A DNA stretch of 64,000 bases from Flavobacteriaceae bacterium (lineage in GTDB: Bacteria > Bacteroidota > Bacteroidia > Flavobacteriales > Flavobacteriaceae). Shown here one piece after another: positions 16,961 through 23,116 of this stretch. The number at the start of each line of letters is the position of its first letter. The stretch's first letter is position 1. A model generated the notes under the pieces. It did no database searches. It saw only the letters and a program-made list of their open reading frames with translations, and was not told where the DNA came from. The DNA lies in contig WUAI01000016.1 in NCBI GenBank assembly GCA_009827225.1, positions 1-64,000 of the forward strand, read 5' to 3'. Made by a program: the position numbers and the translations under genes.

Positions 16961-18039
16961 GTACCTTCGGAAAGTATGATCGAAGCAGCTTCGAAGGCTG
17001 TGATCTCTTCTTTATCAAGGCGTTTCAACTGGGTGGCAAGTGCTTGTTTCACTTTCGGGTTATTATAAAACGAAGATTTCAGTTCGTTTTCTATGGTTTG
17101 CATCAACCAGTACTTGTTCTGCCCTTTTCTTTTTTTCTGAAAATAATCGGTCTCTTTGGAAGTATTGAGGTAAGATTCGATCATTTCCCATACTTCGGAA
17201 ATTCCTGTATTCTCAGTAGCAGAACAAATCAAGGTTTTGGGCACCCAACCGCTATCTTTGGGAGGATATAAATGCAAGGCCCTGTTGAATTCTGTTTTTG
17301 CCAGTTTTGCGGCTTTTACGTTTTCACCGTCCGCTTTGTTGATCACAATGGCGTCCGCCATTTCCACAATTCCACGTTTTATTCCTTGTAATTCATCTCC
17401 CGCTCCGGCCAATTTCAGCAGTAAAAAGAAATCGGTCATGGAATGCACGGCAGTTTCGCTTTGGCCCACTCCCACGGTTTCGATCATAATGATATCGTAG
17501 CCTGCGGCTTCACAAAGGATGATCGTTTCTCTTGTTTTACGTGCCACCCCACCCAGGGAATCACCGCTGGCAGAAGGCCTGATAAAAACATCTTCGTCCT
17601 TCACCAGATCTTCCATTCGCGTTTTATCTCCCAGGATACTACCCTTACTCACGGTACTGCTGGGATCAACTGCAAGGACGGCTACTTTATGATCTTTTTC
17701 GGTGAGAGTTTTGCCCAGGCTTTCGATGAATGTGCTTTTTCCAACCCCGGGAACTCCTGTAATTCCTATTCGAATAGAATCGGTACGATGAGGCAAACAT
17801 GCCTCGATGATCTTCCTTGCCGATTCGGAATGCTTCGGTGCCCGACTTTCCACCAACGTAATTCCGCGGCTCAAAGCGGTTTTATCGCCGGCTAAGATCC
17901 CTTCAATGATTGAACTAACATCCGGCCGATTTTTTCGACTTTTCTTTAGTTTCTCGGCAACCGACTTACTCAGGGAATCCGGTGCTTTTACACCTTCTTT
18001 CTCTTCCAGGGCGAATGGCTTTTTCGGTTTTCCCGTCAC
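16957..18039 (-). CDS. meaB: Methylmalonyl-CoA mutase-associated GTPase MeaB
   Basis: A 360-aa G3E-family GTPase that guards methylmalonyl-CoA mutase, gating adenosylcobalamin delivery and removing damaged cofactor. Walker A is GVPGVGKST (95-103), followed by AVDPSSTVSKGSILGDKTRM (the switch segment), the ETVGVGQSE motif and NKADGEN for guanine recognition. A lysine-rich N-terminal extension of ~40 residues precedes the usual start. The mutase genes are not here, but a PduO-type cobalamin adenosyltransferase lies 11.6 kb downstream. The DUF2911 gene starts 12 bases upstream in the same direction and may share its transcript. Confidence 0.93.
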   Translation of the reverse strand: MTGKPKKPFALEEKEGVKAPDSLSKSVAEKLKKSRKNRPDVSSIIEGILAGDKTALSRGITLVESRAPKHSESARKIIEACLPHRTDSIRIGITGVPGVGKSTFIESLGKTLTEKDHKVAVLAVDPSSTVSKGSILGDKTRMEDLVKDEDVFIRPSASGDSLGGVARKTRETIILCEAAGYDIIMIETVGVGQSETAVHSMTDFFLLLKLAGAGDELQGIKRGIVEMADAIVINKADGENVKAAKLAKTEFNRALHLYPPKDSGWVPKTLICSATENTGISEVWEMIESYLNTSKETDYFQKKRKGQNKYWLMQTIENELKSSFYNNPKVKQALATQLKRLDKEEITAFEAASIILSEGT

Positions 18040-18050
18040 AGGTATTTCTT

Positions 18051-18626
18051 TTAGTTCAGTTGCATCGGAAGTGCTGCCACGGTTCTGTCCCAGGCAAAGA
18101 TGAGTACCATGGTATTATTTTCGGCTTCCACCACACTTATTTGAAAGTTTTCGTGCAAGGTCAGGCTTTCAGAGACTGCTGCGTCGGCCACAAGTGTGTC
18201 AAATTCTGCTTCACGCATAGCTTTGGAATCTTGAAATCTTACCCCCCAACCATACATCTTATCGTTGAAGATAACCTTCCAGTTCTCTTTATCAGGGATG
18301 GTCCATAGGCTGTATTTCCCTGCCGGAAGTGTTTTACCATCAATGAGGAGATCTTTGTTGGTAGTGAAGGTACTTGCTTCATTGGCACCGGTTCTCCAAA
18401 CTTCGCCATAGGGAACCAATTCCCCGAAAATTACCCGGTCCTTTTTGGAAGGACTGCAATAGAACAGGTCTATTTGAAGATCATTTTGAGTGTACGTTAT
18501 GTTCTGTTCAGGACTATGTTTTTTAGTATTTTTCTTTAAAATAGGACCAATTACAAAAAAGAAAAGCAACGCCAAAACAGCAATCGTACCTATAACCCAA
18601 AGGATTATTTTGACTGCCTTATTCAT
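18051..18626 (-). CDS. DUF2911 domain protein with N-terminal membrane anchor
   Basis: A 191-aa protein. One hydrophobic helix (residues 7-29) anchors a periplasmic domain with the DUF2911 pattern: VIFGELVPYGEVWRTGANEA, then LPAGKYSLWTIPDKENWKVIFND, then a final beta-strand region ending in FAWDRTVAALP. DUF2911 has no established biochemical function. It heads the transcript that continues into meaB. A near-consensus -7 box (TACCTTTC) lies 21 bases upstream. Confidence 0.85.
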   Translation of the reverse strand: MNKAVKIILWVIGTIAVLALLFFFVIGPILKKNTKKHSPEQNITYTQNDLQIDLFYCSPSKKDRVIFGELVPYGEVWRTGANEASTFTTNKDLLIDGKTLPAGKYSLWTIPDKENWKVIFNDKMYGWGVRFQDSKAMREAEFDTLVADAAVSESLTLHENFQISVVEAENNTMVLIFAWDRTVAALPMQLN

Positions 18627-18646
18627 AATGAAAGTGTTTGTTTAAC

Positions 18647-18654
18647 GAAAGGTA
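18647..18654 (-). promoter_or_regulatory. Possible -7 box for DUF2911/meaB
   Basis: On the minus strand the bases read TACCTTTC, one base from TAnnTTTG, with the ATG 20 bases downstream. Confidence 0.35.
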
Positions 18655-18675
18655 GTAAATTTAAAAGTTCTTTTT

Positions 18676-18701
18676 TGCAACACTGAATTTTTTCTGTCGT
18701 C
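18676..18701 (+). promoter_or_regulatory. Possible ECF-type promoter of the first sigma operon
   Basis: TGCAAC at 18676-18681, then 16 bases, then CGTC at 18698-18701 continuing as CGTCTTTA. This resembles the two TGTAAC-N17-CGTC elements at 21948-21974 and 22061-22087, but with one -35 mismatch and a spacer one base shorter. It would suit autoregulation of the ECF sigma gene starting at 18735. Confidence 0.4.
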
Positions 18702-18734
18702 TTTAACCCGAACAGCAACCAAAAAACCATCAAG

Positions 18735-19277
18735 TTGTCGAATTCATTACTTGTTGAACAATGCAAGGAGCATAATCCAAAAGCGCAAATGGCCCTTTAC
18801 AGGCAGTATTGCGATGGAATGTTCGTGATCGCTCAGCGGTATATGAAAGACGTAGCCGCAGCCGAAGATGCCATGCAGGAGGCTTTTATCAAAGCTTTTT
18901 CCAAATTGGAACAATACAAAGGGGACGTCACCTTTGGGGCCTGGCTAAAAAGAATTGTAATCAACACCTGTCTCGATGCTATCAAAGCACGAAAAATGGA
19001 GTTGCATTCAATTAATGAAGAAGTGATGGGTATGCCGGATGAAGAAGATTGGAGTGTTGGTGACGAGGTATCAGCCTCAGAAATCAACGATGCCATTGAA
19101 AAGTTGGCAGACCCATATCGAATTGTGATACAGTTGTATTTAATGGAAGGATACGATCATAGCGAGATTTCTCAGATACTGGGGATTTCTGAAAGTGCCT
19201 CCAGAACCAATTTGTACCGCGGTAAAAACAAACTGAAAGAAACACTAAAACACTTGCGATATGGCACAGGATATTAG
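18735..19277 (+). CDS. ECF-type RNA polymerase sigma factor
   Basis: A 180-aa sigma-70 family protein with only regions 2 and 4. Region 2 (about 25-90) has RYMKDVAAAEDAMQEAFIKAF and FGAWLKRIVINTCLDAIKARK. Region 4 (about 120-175) has YRIVIQLYLMEGYDHSEISQILGISESASRTNLYRGK. The likely start is a TTG at 18735; no ATG lies earlier in frame, and starting at a later codon would cut region 2. Its 3' end overlaps the next gene by 17 bases, as in sigma/anti-sigma pairs. Confidence 0.9.
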   Translation: MSNSLLVEQCKEHNPKAQMALYRQYCDGMFVIAQRYMKDVAAAEDAMQEAFIKAFSKLEQYKGDVTFGAWLKRIVINTCLDAIKARKMELHSINEEVMGMPDEEDWSVGDEVSASEINDAIEKLADPYRIVIQLYLMEGYDHSEISQILGISESASRTNLYRGKNKLKETLKHLRYGTGY

Positions 19278-19851
19278 AAAGTTGATGAAGGACTATACGC
19301 CTGAGGGTCCCAAACTAAGTGAGGGACATGAGGGAAGATTTGCCCAGAAACTGGCAGACCAATTTCCGCAGGAGAAAAAGAATCCCACGTTCTTATGGCT
19401 TAAGATCGCAGCTGCTATTATAGCATTTGCAGCCGTTGCCTACATCGGGTATACCAACTATAACGGAAATACTGAGGTAGATCCTCAAGTCGCAGAAGCA
19501 GAAGATGCTTTAGACAATAATGAATCGGGAATTACCATTGGTGATCTCTCTCCGGACCTAAAGAAAGTAGAAGATTTTTACCTGGCCGGGATCGAAGTAC
19601 AATTGGCTTCTTTGCCCTCTAATGGGGAAAACAAGGAATTGATCGATGGGTATTTGAAAAGATTGGAAGAGCTGAATAAAGACTATCAACAACTCAATAT
19701 AGAACTGAACGAAGTGGGCCCTACTGAGGCAACCATCACCGCTTTGATCGAAAATTTAAAACTACGTTTGGAATTGCTGTTCAAACTTAAAAACAAATTA
19801 AAAGAACTAAAACAATTAGAAAATGAACAGTTTACAGAAATGGATGCATAG
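19261..19851 (+). CDS. Membrane protein, probable anti-sigma partner
   Basis: A 196-aa protein. A cytoplasmic stretch of ~38 residues precedes one transmembrane helix (about 42-62, LWLKIAAAIIAFAAVAYIGY). An acidic, helical extracytoplasmic part follows, ending in a coiled-coil (LIENLKLRLELLFKLKNKLKELKQLEN). It has the topology of a single-pass anti-sigma factor, but no zinc-type HxxxCxxC motif, so the role rests on position. It overlaps the ECF sigma gene by 17 bases and the next gene by 29. Confidence 0.72.
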   Translation: MAQDIRKLMKDYTPEGPKLSEGHEGRFAQKLADQFPQEKKNPTFLWLKIAAAIIAFAAVAYIGYTNYNGNTEVDPQVAEAEDALDNNESGITIGDLSPDLKKVEDFYLAGIEVQLASLPSNGENKELIDGYLKRLEELNKDYQQLNIELNEVGPTEATITALIENLKLRLELLFKLKNKLKELKQLENEQFTEMDA

Positions 19852-21487
19852 ATTGACAGCAATAGTATTGTTGTTGGCGGTGTCCCAGTTAAATGCACAA
19901 TCCACTTACAAGGAAACTTTTAATGTAGGAGAAGATGTGCTGGTTTCGGTAAATACTTCGCACACGAATGTGGTATTTGAAACCTGGAATCAGGATAAAG
20001 TAGAGGTATATGCCTTTATAGATGACGATGAGCTTTCAAAGAAAGAGAAAGAAGAAATTTTTGAGAGTTGGAACCTGGATGTGTTAGGAAATAGCAAGAA
20101 AGTGGTAATAACCTCTAACCATGGAAGTCTTTGGGGAGGAATTGAGTCTATGGGAAGTTTAAAAGCCCTGGAAAGAATGGAAAGCCTCGAATCATTAAAA
20201 GGACTGGAAGCCTTGAAAGGATTACAAGACATGCCAATCCTTGAATCATTTAAGGAAATGGACTGGAATATAGTGGTGCCGGAAGTTCCGGATTTGGGTG
20301 AATTCCCCAATTGGCCCTTCGGTGATGATCGTCCGAATTTGAAAAGCGGAAACGAATACAATTATTACTCTGAAAATAATAGAAGGTCGATTACCTTCGA
20401 TAAAGGTGAGTATAAGAAGAACAAACAGGCCTATGTGGACAAATTGAACAAGAAGCATAAGTCGAATGCAACGGTACGTGAAGTCGATCAATGGCTGGAA
20501 GATGTGGAAGAATGGTCTGATAATATCGAGGAAGTAATGGAAGAATGGGGTCAGAACTTCAGCAGGGAATTTGAACAGAAATTCAGCCCGGAATTCGAGA
20601 AGAAGATGGAGAAGTGGGGTGAAGAATTCGGAAAGAGCATGGAAGCCTGGGGCGAAGCTTTTGGTGAAAAGTTTGGCGAGGATATGGAGAAATGGGGTGA
20701 AGAATTCGGAAAAGACATGGAAAAGTGGGGCGAAGAATTCGGAAAAGACATGGAAGAATGGGCCAAGCAATTTGAAGAAAATGATTTCAACTATTCACGA
20801 GATGTGCAAATTGATGAGGACGGAAACGAGTCCATTATCATTCAAAGAAGTGGTTCCAAACGGGGATTACTCGAAGATAATGTGAAGGCCAAGAAGACTA
20901 TTATCATCAAAATGCCTAAAGGCACGCGTACCGATATCAATGTGCGTCATGGTGAAGTGAAAATGGCCGATGTGTCCAACATAAAAGCAACGTTAAATTA
21001 TTCAGCATTTACAGCAAACAGTATCGATGGGGGAGAGTCCCTCATCGATGCTTCCTATGCCCCGGTTATGATCAATAACTGGAAGAACGGGGAACTCGCC
21101 TTAAAGTTTGTGGAAGACTGCCGGCTAAATAAAGTGGATCGCATTAATGTGATGGCCAATTCCAGCGATGTGAATATTATCAATCTCACCAAGGAAGCGT
21201 TTTTATCTGGTTCCTTCGGAAATTTGTTCATCAAGGATATTGCAGATGACTTTGAATCGGTGGACATAGTATTGGAGAATACCGACGCCACGTTGGGCCT
21301 GCCCGATTCAGCCTTTACTTTTTACTATAATGGAGCAAAATCAAGATTCCAGGTGCCTTCCAACATCGAGGTAACCACCACCAACAAGAATAGCAACCGA
21401 ACTCATTATAAGGGATTTCATAAATCCAAGAATACTTCAAGATCACTAACGATCAATGCTTCGTACAGCAATGTGAAGATACAGTAA
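19823..21487 (+). CDS. Secreted protein with 11-residue amphipathic helical repeats
   Basis: A 554-aa protein with a signal peptide (LTAIVLLLAVSQLNAQ). A short beta-domain (~30-100) is followed by a Leu/Glu/Lys repeat-like segment (~110-150; SLKALERMESLESLKGL). Residues ~225-320 are a long helical region that includes five units of the type MEKWGEEFGKD (262-320). A C-terminal beta-rich domain (~330-554) resembles the DUF4097-type adhesin-like beta-helix (IIIKMPKGTRTDINVRHGEVKMADV). I know no function. As third gene of an ECF operon it may be the sensor, target or effector of the envelope signal. A strong hairpin follows its stop. Confidence 0.78.
   Translation: MNSLQKWMHRLTAIVLLLAVSQLNAQSTYKETFNVGEDVLVSVNTSHTNVVFETWNQDKVEVYAFIDDDELSKKEKEEIFESWNLDVLGNSKKVVITSNHGSLWGGIESMGSLKALERMESLESLKGLEALKGLQDMPILESFKEMDWNIVVPEVPDLGEFPNWPFGDDRPNLKSGNEYNYYSENNRRSITFDKGEYKKNKQAYVDKLNKKHKSNATVREVDQWLEDVEEWSDNIEEVMEEWGQNFSREFEQKFSPEFEKKMEKWGEEFGKSMEAWGEAFGEKFGEDMEKWGEEFGKDMEKWGEEFGKDMEEWAKQFEENDFNYSRDVQIDEDGNESIIIQRSGSKRGLLEDNVKAKKTIIIKMPKGTRTDINVRHGEVKMADVSNIKATLNYSAFTANSIDGGESLIDASYAPVMINNWKNGELALKFVEDCRLNKVDRINVMANSSDVNIINLTKEAFLSGSFGNLFIKDIADDFESVDIVLENTDATLGLPDSAFTFYYNGAKSRFQVPSNIEVTTTNKNSNRTHYKGFHKSKNTSRSLTINASYSNVKIQ
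20606..20782 (+). repeat. 33-bp tandem repeat encoding an 11-residue helical unit
   Basis: Five units begin with ATG at 20606, 20639, 20684, 20717 and 20750. Four are 33 bp and the one at 20639 is 45 bp, which inserts GEKF. The units at 20684 and 20717 encode the identical peptide MEKWGEEFGKD and differ at only a few third positions. The 11-residue period with Trp, Phe and Met on one face suggests a long amphipathic or coiled helix. Confidence 0.85.
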
Positions 21488-21525
21488 AGCCATTTTGGAA
21501 CCTCTGAAACTATTCCAAAATGGCT
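21488..21525 (+). terminator. Hairpin terminator of the first ECF operon
   Basis: A perfect 13-bp stem (21488-21500 with 21513-21525, AGCCATTTTGGAA / TTCCAAAATGGCT) with a 12-base loop starts one base after the stop. It is followed by TCTTCT rather than a clean T-run, so it may act partly by mRNA stabilisation. Confidence 0.65.
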
Positions 21526-21551
21526 TCTTCTAAACTAAAAGTGGCAATTAA

Positions 21552-21902
21552 TTAAGTGTCGCTGTTTAATTTCTTCGTAAGATAGAATCCGGTAAAGAGT
21601 CCGATCCCCGACATTAAGAATATCGTTCCCGGATATGCCACATCTTGATCTACTCCTAAAGTTTCATTTAGAATGGCAGCGATAAATATTCCAACGCCAA
21701 TTCCCATTAAAAGTAAGGCAAAATTGATGATAAAGACTTTCCACATTGGTGTCGCCTTGCGATCGCTGTAAAAAATTGAGGCATCTGCACCTTTTTCGAT
21801 TAGAGCTATCCTTTCTTTGTTTCTAGCGGAAATAAATAAGTAGAAAATTCCGAATATTACTGTCATAAATACAACCGGTACTAATACTTCTCCTGGTCCC
21901 AT
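21552..21902 (-). CDS. DUF6249-like small membrane protein
   Basis: A 116-aa protein with three hydrophobic helices: residues 5-24, 52-76 and 86-108. A short cytoplasmic loop reads ARNKERIALIEKGAD, the pattern of the flavobacterial DUF6249 family. The function is unknown. It is transcribed divergently from the second ECF sigma gene, and both have a TGTAAC-N17-CGTC promoter in the shared 196-base gap, so it is a likely member of that sigma factor's regulon. Confidence 0.82.
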   Translation of the reverse strand: MGPGEVLVPVVFMTVIFGIFYLFISARNKERIALIEKGADASIFYSDRKATPMWKVFIINFALLLMGIGVGIFIAAILNETLGVDQDVAYPGTIFLMSGIGLFTGFYLTKKLNSDT

Positions 21903-21947
21903 AATGTTATGTTTTTTAATTGATTATTATTATTTGTTTGTCCTTAG

Positions 21948-21974
21948 GACGCTACATTTTAGAATCTGGTTACA
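21948..21974 (-). promoter_or_regulatory. ECF-type promoter, leftward
   Basis: On the minus strand TGTAAC (21974-21969) is followed after exactly 17 bases by CGTC (21951-21948), continuing CGTCCTAAG. It lies 46 bases before the DUF6249 ATG. The same pair with the same spacing occurs on the plus strand at 22061-22087. Confidence 0.65.
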
Positions 21975-22060
21975 ACTGGCTGAAAATATTTTTATAATTT
22001 GCTGAAAATCAATCAACAAAAATCCAGAATCAGTCTCCTGAAATATTTATGGATGCAAAA

Positions 22061-22087
22061 TGTAACCATTTTAGGATACGTATCGTC
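22061..22087 (+). promoter_or_regulatory. ECF-type promoter, rightward
   Basis: TGTAAC (22061-22066), 17 bases, then CGTC (22084-22087), continuing CGTCTTAG, 11 bases before the ATG at 22099. AAC in the -35 and CGTC in the -10 element are typical of ECF sigma targets, so the downstream ECF gene probably activates itself. The leader would be only a few bases long. Confidence 0.68.
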
Positions 22088-22098
22088 TTAGAAATTGT

Positions 22099-22686
22099 AT
22101 GACAACCAACACTGACCAACAGCTCATCGAAAAAACTCTGGAAGGGGATACCCGTTCCTTTGGGATACTCGTAGAGAAGTATCAGGCGTATGTATTCACC
22201 ATTTCTTTAAGAATGTTGAAGGTGAAAGAAGAAGCCGAAGAAGTGGCACAGGATACATTTGTAAAAGCCTTTGAGTCTTTGGGAACCTTTCGTGGAGATT
22301 CGAAATTCTCAAGTTGGTTGTATAGTATAGCCTATCGGAAGGCGTTGGACAGAATCCGTAAGAATAAAAGGTCGCAGACCTCGGAATTGCTGGAAGAAAT
22401 TACTGAAAGTGATACGATGTTAGTGGAAAATGCACTGGAAGTACTCGAGTCCAAAGAACGAAAACAAAAAATAAAGGATTGCATTATGCAACTTCCCGAA
22501 GTAGATGCCGCTTTGATAACGCTCTACTATTTTGAAGAACAATCGGTAAAGGAGATCGCGAGCATCACCGATCTCTCAGAAGAAAATATAAAAGTTAAAT
22601 TATACCGTAGCCGAAAGAAGCTCTTTGGTTTGCTTCAGTCGTATGTGCTACCGGAAATAACGAATATCAATGGAAAAGCAGTTTGA
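22099..22686 (+). CDS. ECF-type RNA polymerase sigma factor
   Basis: A 195-aa ECF sigma factor. Region 2 reads YVFTISLRMLKVKEEAEEVAQDTFVKAF and FSSWLYSIAYRKALDRIRKNKR. Region 4 reads LITLYYFEEQSVKEIASITDLSEENIKVKLYRSRKKL. It is clearly a different sequence from the sigma factor at 18735. Its last 17 bases overlap the start of a small membrane protein, the same overlap length as in the first pair. The promoter immediately upstream suggests autoregulation. Confidence 0.93.
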   Translation: MTTNTDQQLIEKTLEGDTRSFGILVEKYQAYVFTISLRMLKVKEEAEEVAQDTFVKAFESLGTFRGDSKFSSWLYSIAYRKALDRIRKNKRSQTSELLEEITESDTMLVENALEVLESKERKQKIKDCIMQLPEVDAALITLYYFEEQSVKEIASITDLSEENIKVKLYRSRKKLFGLLQSYVLPEITNINGKAV

Positions 22687-23050
22687 TCATTTAGAGGAAT
22701 TTACCAGTAAGATTATGAAGGAGTCGGAACTCGAACAACCTTCTGCAACTTTTATGAAAGATGTTATGAAACGTGTGGAGAAGCAAACGTCCACGGTCAA
22801 ATATCGTCCGTTGATTACCACGCGGGGATGGTTTGTGGTCACTTTAGCAATCGCAGCCTGTATGGCGATCTTCACTTTCATACCCGAAGCCGAAGCGGGC
22901 TATGTCAACGGGCCGTTACAAAATTTGAGGGATACTCAAATCGCATTACCCGAACTGCAGTTTTCAAAAATAATGGTGTACGGTATCGCTTTTCTGGCAC
23001 TGTTTCTTTTACAAATACCGTTTTTGAAACGATATATGAATCAAGTATAA
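22670..23050 (+). CDS. Small two-helix membrane protein, probable anti-sigma factor
   Basis: A 126-aa protein: an N-terminal soluble, mostly helical stretch (1-48; includes ATFMKDVMKRVEKQ), a helix at about 52-72, a short loop, and a second helix at about 103-120. It has no zinc motif. The overlap with the ECF sigma gene and the topology make an anti-sigma role likely, though unproven. A bidirectional terminator begins right after its stop. Confidence 0.78.
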   Translation: MEKQFDHLEEFTSKIMKESELEQPSATFMKDVMKRVEKQTSTVKYRPLITTRGWFVVTLAIAACMAIFTFIPEAEAGYVNGPLQNLRDTQIALPELQFSKIMVYGIAFLALFLLQIPFLKRYMNQV

Positions 23051-23082
23051 AAAAAACCGGAACAAAATGTTCCGGTTTTTTT
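23051..23082. terminator. Bidirectional terminator
   Basis: A 14-bp stem (23051-23064 with 23068-23081, AAAAAACCGGAACA / TGTTCCGGTTTTTT) with an AAA loop. It ends the second ECF operon on plus and the beta-helix enzyme gene on minus. Confidence 0.92.
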
Positions 23083-23116
23083 AAATCCGATTTTTCTTAA
23101 TCAATTGTTTATATCG

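Noticed and set aside
20246-20790. Long antisense reading frames opposite the repeat region of the 19823 gene
   Set aside because: They are mirror frames created by the 33-bp repeat and codon bias of the real gene. The opposite frames are low-complexity (Ser/Phe/Pro/His) and have no start context.
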